DNA from: Sipunculus nudus
Lineage: Eukaryota > Annelida > Sipuncula > Golfingiida > Sipunculidae
DNA length: 64,000 nucleotides
Direction of reading: 5' to 3'
NCBI GenBank assembly: GCA_026874595.1
Contig: CM049321.1
Span: forward strand, 11,211,979 to 11,275,978
The stretch's first letter is position 1. Every line of letters starts with the position of its first letter. Made by a program: the position numbers and the translations under genes. Shown one piece after another: positions 1 through 11,382 of the stretch. The notes below the pieces were generated by a model. It did not search any database and was not told the DNA's origin. It saw only the letters and a program-made list of their open reading frames with translations.

Positions 1-1576
1 CCAAAATTGCTACTTGACAGTACTGTGAGCATTATAAGTCAAAAACTAATGGACAGATTTCTTTCATATTATGCAAATACATAGATATGGGTTATGGGAT
101 GATGTTTATTTAAATTGGGGTCATGACCTTTCCTATGAGAGTGGCCTTGACCTTGAATATTGCCATATATGGTGAAAATCACACAAAATCATTAATATCT
201 CAATAAGGGATGCATGCATTGGTCCAAAAATCAACTATGAAGATCTTGGAAAGTAATGTCATGTACCGGAAACAGGTGGCGCCACCTGTTATACTTATAC
301 TTGTTTTCGTGCCGTTTAATACCCCATCATTGCCACTTAACAGTACATTTATAACCTGTGAGCATTACAAGTCAAAAACTAATGGACAGATTTCTTTCAT
401 ATTATGCATATACATAGACATGGGTTATGGGATGATGTATATATAAATTGGGGTCATGACCTTTCCTATTAGAGTGGCCTTGACCTTGAATATTGCCATA
501 TATGGTGAAAAATTACACAAAATCATTAATATCTCAATAAGGAATGCATGCATTGGTCCAAAAATCAACATGTTCGAAGATCTTGGAAAGTATTGTCATG
601 TACCGGAAACAGGTGGCGCAACCTGTTATTCTTTTACTTGTTTTGTGCCGTTTAATACCCTATCATTGCCATTTATCAGTACTGTGAGCATTATAAGTCA
701 AAAACTAATGGACAAATTTCTTTCATATTATGCATATACATGGATATGGGATATAGGATAATGTTTATTTGAATAGGGGTCATGACCTTTCCAATGAGTG
801 GCCTTGACCTTGAATATTGCCATATATGGTGAAAATCACACAAAATCATTAATTTCTCAATAAGGGATGCATTGATTGGTCCAAAAATCAACTTGAACAA
901 AGATCTTGGATAGTGTTGTCATGTACGGGAAACAGGTGGTGCCACCTGTTGTTCTTTTACTTGTTTTCGTGCCGTTTAATACCCCATCATTGCCACTTAA
1001 CAGTACATTTATAACCTGTGAGCATTACAAGTCAAAAACTAATGGACAGATTTCTTTCATATTATGCATATACATAGACATGGGTTATGGGATAATGTAT
1101 ATATAAATTGGGGTCATGACCTTTCCTATTAGAGTGGCCTTGACCTTGAATATTGCCATATATGGTGAAAATTACACAAAATCATTAATATCTCAATAAG
1201 GGATGCATGCATTGGTCCAAAAATCAACATGTTCGAAGATCTTGGAAAGTATTGTCATGTACCGGAAACAGGTGGCGCCACCTGTTATTCTTTTACTTGT
1301 TTTGTGCCGTTTAATACCCCATCATTGCCATTTATCAGTACTGTGAGCATTATAAGGCAAAAACTAATGGACAGATTTCTTGCATATACATAGACATGGG
1401 TTAGGGGATGATGTATATTGAAATTTGGATCATGACCTTTTCTATGAGAATGACCTTTTCTATGAGTGTGGTCTGATATTAATTGTTGCTGAAGATGGGG
1501 GGCCTATTCTTAAAGGGGGGGGGGTGATTAATTGTCTGGCGATACTATGGCACCTTCGGTGCCAAGAAATATCTAG
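1..1576 (+). mobile_element. Helitron2-like element, family A/B (5' end outside window)
   Basis: The 3' end reads TTGTCTGGCGATAC, then a hairpin TGGCACC-TTC-GGTGCCA, then AAGAAATATCTAG before TTT. This matches the 3' end of the complete element at 14676-17612. The body is a tandem array of units about 325-334 bp long, each with an AGGTGGCGCCACCT-type palindrome and TGACCTTGACCTTGAA. Two-unit blocks repeat at exactly 660 bp: 301-420 and 961-1080 are identical. No open frame of note is present. The rolling-circle class is inferred from terminal structure. Confidence 0.7.
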
Positions 1577-1972
1577 TTTAATATAATAAATTTGTATGAT
1601 AATGGTTTACTCTCTGCAGGGTTTTTATATGAGGAGATCATGAAAATGGAACCCCAGCGAAACACTGAAAAGTCAGAAATCGTGAAACTTATAACCTTGC
1701 GAATATGAAGGCAACCACAGTATGTAGGCATACAGTGTATGAACACATACATCTATATGGTATATTTCAAATTAATGTTTGTGGATAATTAATCTGAAAT
1801 TCCAGGTGAAATCTGAATAAAGGTGTTATTATCAGAATGGTGTATTTATGTAGCAACCCATTGGAAATCTGGCAGTGTAAAGTTACAGATGCAGCAAATA
1901 TCTAATTACCAGTAATCATAGTTATAGCTCAGTAATTGAACTGGCAAGCCTGTAGAATGTTCATCTTGCAAG

Positions 1973-2120
1973 GGCGGATCAAGAAAAAAAAAGGGGGGGG
2001 GTCCAACCCAGGAGTACCAATGAAAACCCAAAAAAAAGGTCCCCAGCTCTGGAAAAGGGGGGGTTCGAGGCCGCTAAATAAAGGGGGTGGTCTGGACCCC
2101 CCCCCCCCCCCCCCCCTTGG
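1973..2120. repeat. GGCGGATC repeat with long G and C homopolymers
   Basis: GGGCGGATCAAG is followed by runs of A, G9 or more, and a run of about 19 C at 2097-2115. Short dispersed repeats beginning GTGGCGGATC and carrying poly-G are common in invertebrate genomes. A minus-strand relative is at 63225-63300. Confidence 0.55.
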
Positions 2121-2409
2121 ATTTGCTTCTGTCTTGTGTGTCACAGGTAACAATAAATGTATCATCCAATGGTTGCCCTGCTCTAGCTTATTTTCACCTG
2201 TTTTTATTAAAGGTGTCAGAAGTGGGAACCCTAGAGTTTGTGTTGTAGCATCATGCCTCCACCCTATTCACTTGTGACCCCAAGATTTTTCTTGCATTCA
2301 TTTAAGGAACATTCCAAGGGGGTGGAGGGGAGGGGAGAGAATTTGGGTCTACCTGTTATTTAGGACCCAATGTGGAGACCACTTCAAAAAAGAAAGTAAT
2401 TAAATGCTA

Positions 2410-2870
2410 GTAAATAACAGTGATTTAGTCATCCAAGTACAAGTGCAAGTCCAAGTCAGGCTACTTCAGTCCAAGTCCTTGAGTTTTGAGTCCAAGTCTG
2501 CCTTCAAGCTCGAGTCATTTGGAACCGCAGTCCAAGTCTTGTACTGTAAAAATATTCTTATAAATAGAAATTTATAAAGTACATTTGAGGTTATCATGCA
2601 AATTTTAGTGCTCTTCAATTAAACGTTTAATTAGGTTAAGCCCTTGATGCAGAGTTAAAAATTGATATTTATAGTCTTCTTTGTTGTAATAGTCTGTTAG
2701 TACTCCACCCATGTTACCATTGTTTTATAGTATGTTACAGGTTTTTCTTTTCTACTGGACTCGAGATGGACTCAGACTGATTTCTCAAGTCCTTAGTCTG
2801 AGTTTGAGTCCAAGGCCCTCAAGTCCAAATTTGTGTCCTTAAAAAGTCAGTCTTACATCACTAGTAAATA
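2410..2870 (+). repeat. Dispersed repeat rich in AAGTCCAAGTC / GAGTCCAAG, copy 1
   Basis: The ends are rich in AGTCCAAGT steps, with an AT-rich middle. The outer bases AGTGATTTAGTC and TACATCACTAG suggest weak inverted ends. The reverse complement of the same element is at 39860-40335. Confidence 0.6.
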
Positions 2871-3042
2871 AATGCTGGATCCGTTTTGGATTGTTTACTT
2901 AATTTCCTAAAGCCTGACTTATTTTAGATTGTTTGTTATTAGTGCCAGCTGTTCATCATGATAATTTGGGTCTGGTTTCTTTTCAGGTATTCATTAAAAG
3001 GATATTGAACAGAGTGACTGCCTGCATAACAAGAATAAAAAT

Positions 3043-3111
3043 ATGCAAATTACCTTGCACAACAGCCCACGTTTGGTTGCCATGGAAACAGGTGTTGAAT
3101 GCAGGTAATTA
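3043..3111 (+). promoter_or_regulatory. Candidate regulatory cluster: octamer, X-box-like site, TAATTA
   Basis: Within 70 bases, about 740-810 bases upstream of the start codon, lie a perfect POU octamer ATGCAAAT (3043-3050), GTTGCCATGGAAAC (3076-3089), which fits the RFX X-box consensus with one changed base, and a homeodomain core TAATTA (3106-3111). These are family-level motif matches seen by eye. Chance occurrence in AT-rich DNA is possible for the octamer and TAATTA, less so for the X-box. A role for the channel gene is inference from position. Confidence 0.3.
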
Positions 3112-3848
3112 GGAGATGACCTCATGATGTGTTACCAGTATACAGGATATATATAATATATTTAACTGTCACAGATTTTTATGTGGGATACAGTGTTGAG
3201 ATCAGATTGAAATAATATCAATGTCATGTAGGCATGATCACTTCCCTGAAGTAAGGCCTGATCACGGGGTGTTTCAGAACACATGCAATTGGCAATGGAT
3301 GTCTGGTAAAGTGAGTGCTAATTTAATGAGATAAAATTGAAATAACTTCAACCTCATAACAATACAATAATTGGAATCATTAAGTATAAATGCTGGGACC
3401 AGTTATACCTGAATTTGGAGTTCAAAATTTCCAAGTCATCATTTATTGGAGGATTTTAGTTTCTTCGATAAACTAATCACCTGTTCATTAAAAATCCTCT
3501 CCTTGCTTTACAACTGGAAGGATTTTATCTCAGTTAAGGAGAAAGTCTTTACAGTGATTTTTGACCAGGTCAATAAGGGCACTAACTACACTGACATAAC
3601 GCAGTACTTTGCCTAAGAATGGAATTATGTACTCAATATTGAAGTGAAGGAACAACTTGAATACTTCATCAGTGAGGGAGTGGAAATTGGTTCAGGGAAA
3701 ACCAAAATCATACTTGCAAGACATGGATTGAACACAAAGTTCAGTAGAGGCAAATCCTTAAGGAAACGGCAGAAACATTTCTCCGTGGTTCTTGCATGGA
3801 TATATGTAATGTGTTTACGTGGGTGAGGCCCATGCCCTGGAGAGAGTC

Positions 3849-3924
3849 ATGCCAGGCCGAAAAGGTTTACTTGCTCCGCAAAACACCTTCCTTGACACTA
3901 TCGCTACCAGATTTGATGGAACCC
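3849..3924 (+). CDS. Elk: ELK channel exon 1: start codon and PAS cap
   Basis: The exon encodes residues 1-25, MPGRKG followed by [19 protein letters not shown], plus the first base of codon 26. This stretch is nearly invariant in ELK (KCNH3/4/8) channels and forms the amphipathic PAS cap that contacts the channel core and tunes gating. The ATG at 3849 is chosen because it is the first Met in this frame, with an in-frame TAA at 3807 upstream, and because it gives exactly the family's N-terminus. It has G at -3, a reasonable Kozak context. The donor is C|GTGAGT at 3925. The dangling C joins AT of the next exon to make CAT (His26), restoring the family motif DGTHSNF. An ATG at 3832 lies out of frame (17 bases upstream) and could act as a short overlapping uORF. 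The 5' UTR boundary is not visible. Confidence 0.93.
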
Positions 3925-4818
3925 GTGAGTATTGCTTTATATCGTTTTATCTGTGATTCTGAAAAAGGAACTTGTCCAGTGAGGATTAAGTTCGAGTTAT
4001 CAGTTTTTAAATTCTTTGGAATTCATCAAATCCAGAAATTGCTTTAAAATGTCTCGAATTCAAAAGTCATGAATTTCAGTTGTCCGAGAGCCGATTGCTT
4101 TTTATTCACCATGAATTTAACCAGTATATGTAGCCATATAACAAATCTTAACAACCAGTTTTGCAAATTTTTTTTATAAAATCATATTCAAATGTTTTAT
4201 TTGTTTATTTGTCTAATACAAGTAGAAATAAAATTGCTGCATGATTTTTTCAGTTTTTGATTTCAAACAGTAAAAAAGCAAATATTTTTCCCAGCTTAGG
4301 TTCAAGACTTAAAACTTCATCCAGTAATATTGTTACTCCACTAATGATTTGGACGGCTAGAGTTGCTGAGAAATTTCAAACACCTGTGCAAGGTGGGTCT
4401 GCAAACTAATTACTTGCAATTGGAGAGCAATCGAGACTTAATAACTGTAACTACATGAGAATTTTTTCCTTCACTCATACTCTTTCTCTCTCGTCCAATC
4501 CCACTCCCACTCATTCACTCACTCACTCGATTTGATAGAATGTAGCCGTTTGAGACTAGTGATGTCCATTTTGTAATAGCTCTGTTGAAATCATATGGAT
4601 GCAGAACAACAAGTACTGTTTAATTTGCCAGGGAGGTTATTCATTATAATTTTAGTGGTCTTCAGTCTTACTCTGCCTCAATTACAAGATTTCCTACATA
4701 TCAGTCTCAAAATCCAGGTCATCTGTATGAGTTTCCATAGCAACATGAAAAAGATCATAGGGGACATAATTACTTTACTGACTATGTATCCAGGTAAACA
4801 CATGTATCATGTAGAGAG

Positions 4819-4820
<2 letters not shown>

Positions 4821-4883
<63 letters not shown>
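4821..4883. repeat. TA microsatellite
   Basis: About 60 bases of uninterrupted TA repeats. Confidence 0.97.
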
Positions 4884-4885
<2 letters not shown>

Positions 4886-4893
4886 GGAAAGAA

Positions 4894-5278
4894 TGAGAAT
4901 CTAGGAAGATACAGAATCTTCCCAGGAAATTAGAATTCTCAATCCTTCCAGGAGGGACAGGAATTCTCATTTATCAAGGGAAGAATAAGAATTTTCATTT
5001 TTCAGGGGAAGAACAGGAATCATTTCATACCATCTCTTGATTCAATTATTTCTGGGAAGAATAAAAATTCCCATTTTTCCTGGGAAAATTAGAATTCTTG
5101 ATCCTCCTGGATTGAGACGGGAACCCTCATTTTATCCTGGGAAGAATAAGAATTCTCATTTTTCTGGAGAAGAACATGCAGGAATCGTTTCATACCATCT
5201 CTTGATTCTATTTTTTTCCTTGGAAGAATGAGAATTCCCATTCTTCCTTGGAAGATTTTGGATCATCCAAGATTCTCA
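4894..5278. mobile_element. TIR MITE rich in GAATTC palindromes, copy 1
   Basis: The left end TGAGAATCTAGGAAGAT and the right end ATCATCCAAGATTCTCA are inverted repeats over about 30 bases with mismatches. The interior is a series of AGAATTCTCATTTTTCC and GGGAAGAATAAGAATTC pieces. A long TA microsatellite abuts it on the left. Confidence 0.6.
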
Positions 5279-5289
5279 TTCATCTCTGG

Positions 5290-6600
5290 AAAATTAACAT
5301 TTATTGCCTTAAAAGCGTCATCTTGCATACCATATTAAACCTAATAAGTGTCCCTGCCCCAATGAAAAACCCCTAATGATCTTTCTGATCCTGAAAAACT
5401 ACTTGACTTACAATTCAGAGTGGACATTCCTTTCAGTATGTCATAAATGCTCATTCTTAGTTACATGAAGACCATGAATACATGGATCAAATTTAACATA
5501 GTTGGTGGGGGTCATTGAACAGCATTATAGATGCATGGTTATAGTCATTCAGTTCGGTAATTTGACAAAGTTAGGCATAACTTAATTTGCCAAAGGGGTG
5601 AGGGCTTTGGCTCTCAGAGATTGAAAACTTCAGATCCTCCCTGGGCACCTACCATAAATTCTCCTTTATAATCCACATAGAAAGCTGCACCCAGAGTTAT
5701 CAGTTCCCTACCTGTGATGCCCTAAGAAAAGAACATCAGGAAAACCCCCTTTAAAGCCTCACTTCCAGGACTCCTGGTGCCTGAAGTCATTCCAGCTGGA
5801 GCCATTCAAGTTACTTGAGATTGTTGGCTGATCCATGATAATTAAAATAAATTCAAAAACATATTGATGAAAAAATGAAAGGTTGATATAGAAAAAGATT
5901 ATTAAATCAAGTATCTGATACAGATTCGAAGAATACAGTAAACTGACTATAAATGTCTGATTGGTTATGCAGTGTCAGCATGGACCAAGGTCCTGGAAAA
6001 TCTGTCCACACGTGAAAATATAATGCCTGAAATGATTTGAATGGTGTTAGGTCATTTACTGTATTCTTGGGGGTTGAGGGGATATAGATTTAGTAGATGG
6101 GGATATTATAATTTTATGGATTACATTTTTCATGAAACAATCGTACAAATGCAGATTTAGATAGTGTCTTATTTTTCCTTTATAAATTAATGATCCAACA
6201 TCATAAATGGGTGTTTACCCCTAATTATTTTTTTTATAAAGCACCCACCATTTTTGAAGGCTTCAAACTTTCCTACTGCAGTTTTATTTTCGTATTTATG
6301 CTTTGTCTGTTTCAGTGCCATCATGTAGTAATCAAGAAAAATCAGGTAATATTGTACAAAATGTAAAAAAAATAATAACATGTATTTATTTACAAATATT
6401 ACCTAAGGTTAGCTGGTGTCCATTTGGACTGATCTTTCCCACCAGTTCTTTACCATGCAGCTATAAAAATGGGAAGCATCTGTCAATGTGCGAGTTTTTC
6501 CAGGCTGTGTTTTTTTTGTAAATAAATTTTAATTTTTTTTACAAAATAGGAAGCAAAATTCTTTTACACTGTCAAGGATTTGTCCATTGGGGACATGAGA
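5290..6600. other. AT-rich intron sequence, nothing recognised
   Basis: No coding, RNA or clear repeat structure was seen beyond short homopolymers. Confidence 0.5.
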
Positions 6601-6614
6601 AAAAAAAAAAAAAA

Positions 6615-6750
6615 ATTATGTCATGCATACAAGTCAATAAGTCATGGGCATGAGTTGGTTATGTCAAGTGCACAAGTTAATAAGTTGTGCTCATGACTAA
6701 ATTGTGTTGTGTTCGTGAGATAATTGTCATATGCACAAGTTAATATGTAG
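6615..6750 (+). repeat. Minisatellite: TTATGTCATG..CACAAGTTAATAAG, array 1
   Basis: Degenerate units of about 25 bases (GTCATGCATACAAGTCAATAA, GTCAAGTGCACAAGTTAATA and so on). Confidence 0.75.
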
Positions 6751-7157
6751 GCTGGTCCCTGTCATCTTTCTCTCCCTAGCATTGCCTCCTCAAAAGAGGG
6801 GCAGGTACTGGGTATTCACTTCGAGGCTAAAAGGACAAAATAATACTGCCATTAACATGCTTATATCAACTTATTTCTGGAATTTGAATTAAAAACACCT
6901 ACCCAGTGTGCAACTAAAGTTGTCATTAGTGAAATACCATGTTTGCAATCCAGTGAAACCGTAAAATGCAACAGAAAGCTTGATCAAAACCCATGCATAT
7001 ATCACATGATCACATAAACAAACAAACTGGTGATAGCCCCTCCCCTTCCCCACTCCCTGCCATCATATATGTCAATACAAAGAAGGAAAATGTCCTGTCA
7101 AACACCAAAGTAAAGATATATATATAAGTGAAGGTGACATATGGCCCTGTATAATAA

Positions 7158-7197
7158 TTATAATTTTGATGATTGATGATGATGATGATGATGATGA
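7158..7197. repeat. GAT trinucleotide repeat and AT-rich neighbours
   Basis: GATGATTGATGATGATGATG-type repeat, followed to about 7315 by interrupted TGATGA and AATAAT runs. Confidence 0.9.
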
Positions 7198-7312
7198 CAA
7201 ATGGATATACTGCTTAATTTATGACGACAGTGATGATGATAAAATAATATTACCAGTAATCTTGAAATAATAATGATAAAAAAATGATAATTTCTGTAAT
7301 AATAATAATAAA

Positions 7313-7580
7313 AAAAGGTGTCTGATAGGAGATGCAAACCCTGCACCAAGGAGAAGGGTTCTGATTTGGTGCCATGGAAAGTTAATTAAACCTGTGTTAT
7401 TCTTGAGAACTTTTTAATTGAAATAGTTGAAGAAAGCTCCTTGATATCTTAATATTGCTGCCCTTGACTATAAACATAACGAACAACAACCATAATCCCC
7501 ATGCGGTACGTTTAATTACTGACACCTTTCAGGGAAATGGCACGTGGAGTGACGTCATTGTCCTCTATGATGTCACAACC
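7313..7580 (+). repeat. About 265-bp repeat with E-box and CRE, copy 1
   Basis: It shares GTGCCATGGAA.GTTAATTAAACCTG, ACTTTTTAATTGAAA, CTATAAACA and GTCATTGTCCTCT with 17808-18075 over its whole length. It contains CACGTG (7541-7546) and a perfect TGACGTCA (7550-7557). Confidence 0.7.
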
Positions 7581-7721
7581 CCTTGTTATGCCAGTTGGAA
7601 GCACAAAAATCAAGCCACTGTATTTACTGTAAGCATCCTAATGTGAATATACCCTGTACCTGTCCTACATATATGTTACATTAAAAGACATGGGAACCAG
7701 TCTAAAAAATATGTGGTGTGC

Positions 7722-7860
7722 AAGACTTAATTATGTCATGCGCACAAGTTTATGAGTCGTGCGCACAAGTTAATTATGTTGTGCGCACAAGTTAATAAGT
7801 TGCGCACAGGAGATGATTATGTCATGCGCACTTGTTATTATGTCATGCACAAGACTTAAT
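7722..7860 (+). repeat. Minisatellite: ATTATGTCATGCGCACAAGTTA, array 2
   Basis: The same unit as the array at 6615, better preserved, with repeated TGCGCA. Confidence 0.8.
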
Positions 7861-7869
7861 GGCCAGAAA

Positions 7870-9620
7870 AAATTCTATAGATGTGCTGACCGAACTGAAA
7901 AAATTGCTTATTTTTAGCAAGATAGTCATAATGTTCATGATGACAATAGCAATCCAGGACATGAAACCAAAATTGACAAAAACGGCAAAATAATCTGTGC
8001 ATGCTAAACTGGCAGGTATGCTGAGAGTGAGACTCTATAACGTTACTTGCAGTTGGTTTCTGGATGATAAAATAAAATTAACCAGCAAAAAAAATTGTAC
8101 ATGGAAGGAGGGATGTACAAAGCTTATGTTTAGCTATTGTGTACAGTTACAAATCTCTGAATATTAATAATCATGCAGACTTGTGTCCATGAAAGCTGTA
8201 AAAAGGTGGTTGATGTTTTAATTTGTCTGTCCTTAGTATTCTCTCAAAAGTCTTTAAAATGGAGACTGATGATGAGAGCGGATTGATGAAAATGGAAGCT
8301 TGGATTCAGATGATTCATGGATTATATTCAACTGATTAATGACAGGAACCAAAAATAAAACGACAGTAGAATTTCTTTTAAACAAAAAGCTTTGGGGACA
8401 CAGTTTTTGTTATGCAAACAATCATTGCAAACAAACTGGCAACAGCATTTTTGTTAGGTTTTTCATGAATACTCAATTTATCATGAAGAATACATTGCAG
8501 TTATTGCTAATTAATTGGCCCTGAAAATTTGGAATTCAACAGATCAATTGTTGATTATTTTTTTCTTGTTGTTTTGTATTTTGGATAAATGATCAGAATT
8601 TTGGTTCTCAGTTTCCAATTTCAGACAAAAATACTTTCAGATAAAAGGTATTCAGATAAACCACTCTGTACTGTATGTACTGAAATGAAAACGTGTCAAA
8701 GTGAATATTTAATATATAGACACTAGAGTTATTATGTGGTTGTTTTTTTCTGTTATTCTCATTCATGATTGATTTGTCTATATCAAACTAACAACTTTCT
8801 TCTTAATGGTTGTACAGCTTTTGTACATATAGTCATTGGTGACGGAGTTAAACTGGAATGGAAGAAATTTATGGGCTTGTATTTTTCTGGATCCTTTTAA
8901 GATTTCTTAGGTTCATTGAAAAATGAGACTGAAAAATTTGTAATCATTGAGTGTATATATAAACCCCTGTTGATACCTTAGAGCTGAAGAAAATACAAAT
9001 TATAGATAGAAGAACAGTAAGAGATAAACTGATAAAAATAATCAAAGCTGAGTTGATTGATACTTGAAAGTTAATATGATTCCTGGCCTGTAGGTGGCTC
9101 TGTAAGGTGAATGAGAAGAAAGGTGATCAGATAATCTCAGTGATGTACAAGTGATTAGTATAGCCAGACAGTGGGTGACCTGTTTGGTCACTGTGTCAGG
9201 GAAGACATATTGTCAATTTACCAGAATACCATATGGTAAATGGTTTGCTGTCACATTCCCCCTTTTTGGGTTCCCTTAATTGTGCTCACCTGTGCACATG
9301 GGTCTTTAAAGTTAATAAAACAACTTAAACGGCAGCATGAGCAATGGGAATGAGCAAAAGGAATAATAGTAATGGTAATGATTGGACACCAGATGTCACT
9401 GCTGTATGGTCCAAGGGGGGAAAGTGAATGCCACAAGGGCATATGTCCTGAAAAAATATATGTGTTGCCTCATGCATCTGATCCTCCTTAGAGTTTAATT
9501 AGAGATCTGACATAGTGGAATGCCCAAACTGGGAATTTGAGTTACCCTGATGGAATAATCAATCCAGCATCTTTGCCCATTTCTTCTGATTCGAGGGGAC
9601 AAACAAAAAAACACTAAAAT
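7870..9620. other. AT-rich intron sequence, nothing recognised
   Basis: It looks single-copy within the window. Short open frames have no family resemblance. Confidence 0.5.
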
Positions 9621-9628
9621 GTAGTAGT

Positions 9629-9809
9629 ACAGTAAAACCTCAAATTATGACCAATTAAGGGACCTCGATAAGTGGTCACAATTGATTTAGAGTTAGTGGT
9701 ATATGTAAGGTCTTATATAAGGAGCAAAAAAGAATTGGGACCATAAACATGTGGTTGTTATTTTGAGGTGGTTGTAAAACTGAGATGGTCTCTGGATGAG
9801 ATTTCAGTG
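9629..9809. mobile_element. Small MITE resembling pogo/Tigger ends
   Basis: TA|CAGTAAAACCTC at the left and GAGATTTCAGTG|TA at the right form imperfect inverted ends. Inside are GACCA..TGGTC-type inverted pieces similar in style to the element at 60315. Short and degenerate. Confidence 0.4.
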
Positions 9810-9884
9810 TACATGTATTGAAATTAAACCCACCTTGGTTAAAATTTTATATGCACCAGGTTATAGGAATAATCCTGAAGTCAT

Positions 9885-10010
9885 TGTCCCTCGCTTTCCC
9901 GGAACAGGGGACATTGATATGGGTTTGTCTGTCTGTCCCTCTGTTTGTCTGTCCGTCTCTCTGTTTGTCAGTCAGGTTTTCGTTTCTGTGTGATAATTTT
10001 CCTTAATATT
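9885..10010 (+). mobile_element. Possible 5' end of another hairpin-led element
   Basis: TTGTCCC ... GGGGACA forms a 5' hairpin followed by a CTGT-rich stretch, like the starts of families C and E. No matching 3' end was found, so it may be a fragment. Confidence 0.3.
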
Positions 10011-10509
10011 ATCTGATTTCATTCAGATTTTGTTTAGTGATTGCTCTTGTACTTAACTTAGTTGGGATTGGTGTTGGAGTGTCTGTCTCACAAGATAATA
10101 ATATATATAATATATAATAATAATATAATATGATATTTCATTTTTGATATGATGAATCAGCACATTTAGTTTCACTTACCACCAATAGGTGTTGCTAGCG
10201 TTAGACATGAATTTTAGCAGTAACTGCCATCTGTTGGGCGTGGTTAAAATTATTTGTACGTAGTCATCACTTGAAGGTAGAAGCGAAGTACATAAATTCT
10301 TTAAATTTACTTGTTAGGCATTAGAGTGAATTTCTAGGGTAATGTTGAGATTTTTTTTTATTATTTTGCCTTTTAGGAACTTCCAGGATATTGAATAAGG
10401 GATATTCAGCCCTTAAAGCTATAGCACATATTTATACCTATATTTTATGTAGAATTTATGGGATGTCTGACTTAATTACCATGGATACATATAAATGAAT
10501 TATAAGTCA

Positions 10510-10890
10510 TGCCTGTTCAGAAAGGTTCATATAATGCCTTTGTGACAGATGTATAAGTGTGTTTATCTCTAAGCTCTTACTAAACATGGTACAAGTCACA
10601 GTGTTGAAAAAAGAAAACAAAACAGGTAATCTAATATAATTGGTTTAATATTTGCTAAGTTGAAAGGTTACTTGGTGCAAAAGTCTCTTTGCAAAACTGT
10701 GGTTCATCACCAGAAAGTCCTTGTTGAAAGTGGCTGGATTATTTTGGCAGATGTTATAAACACGTTATAAACACATTGATATAAGCAAAACGTAAAACCT
10801 GTGTGTGGTAGGTTTTGTGTTTTCTAGCCTATCTTCATAGGAAGTTCAAGGGATTTTCTTTTGTTAATAGATGTCAGATATATGGATAGG
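10510..10890 (+). repeat. Dispersed repeat family H, copy 1
   Basis: AAAGGTTCATATAATGCCT..GTGACAGATG at the left, TATTTTGGC..ATGTTATAAACAC..TTGATATAA in the middle, and CAAGGGATTTTC with a degenerate right end. Related to 13010, 28430 and 40335-41410. Confidence 0.55.
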
Positions 10891-11382
10891 TGCCTTTCAG
10901 TCAAGCAAACTGTTATAGACTGTGGTCTTCGATCACCATTATAACTTGCAGTTCCAGGTAACAGTTAGCATATTAGATGTATGGGTATATTTTAGTGTAG
11001 CAGGGAGACCAAGGTGTTAACACAACACTAACCAGTGTTTCTGGTAGGTTATCTTAGCTTTATATACACAATCTTTCAGACCTATATATTTACACTGACC
11101 AAAGCCATGTTGACCACGTAAGCTCCACACAGATGAAGGTGTCCATCCTGGTTGTGTTGGTAAATACCTGCAGGCATTATGCTAGGAGGTTAGATGACCA
11201 TGCAGCATGCTGTTTCAGGGATATTATGGTTGAGGATGCTGGTATATTAGTACACACCTTCCTGTTCCAGGTAGAACTCAAGTATGAGGGCACCTGTAAC
11301 ATTGTACATCCAGGTGAGGTCCTTTCAGGGCTATTAAGCACCTAGTATAAACAACCAGCCACTCACATTTTAGCAGGTTAAT

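Larger units (their letters stand above)
1577..3848. other. 5' flank of the channel gene
   Basis: No other gene is seen here. The stretch holds a G/C-homopolymer-rich repeat (1973-2120), a GACTTGGACT-type dispersed repeat (2410-2870), a motif cluster at 3043-3111 and AT-rich unique sequence. The channel promoter and 5' UTR should lie here or further left if untranslated exons exist. I cannot define a transcription start. Confidence 0.5.

Noticed and set aside
3385-3390. TATAAA as a TATA box for the channel gene
   Set aside because: Such matches are frequent in AT-rich DNA and no initiator or transcript evidence supports this one.
3832-3834. Alternative start codon ATG at 3832
   Set aside because: Out of frame with the conserved PAS cap. 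At most a short overlapping uORF.
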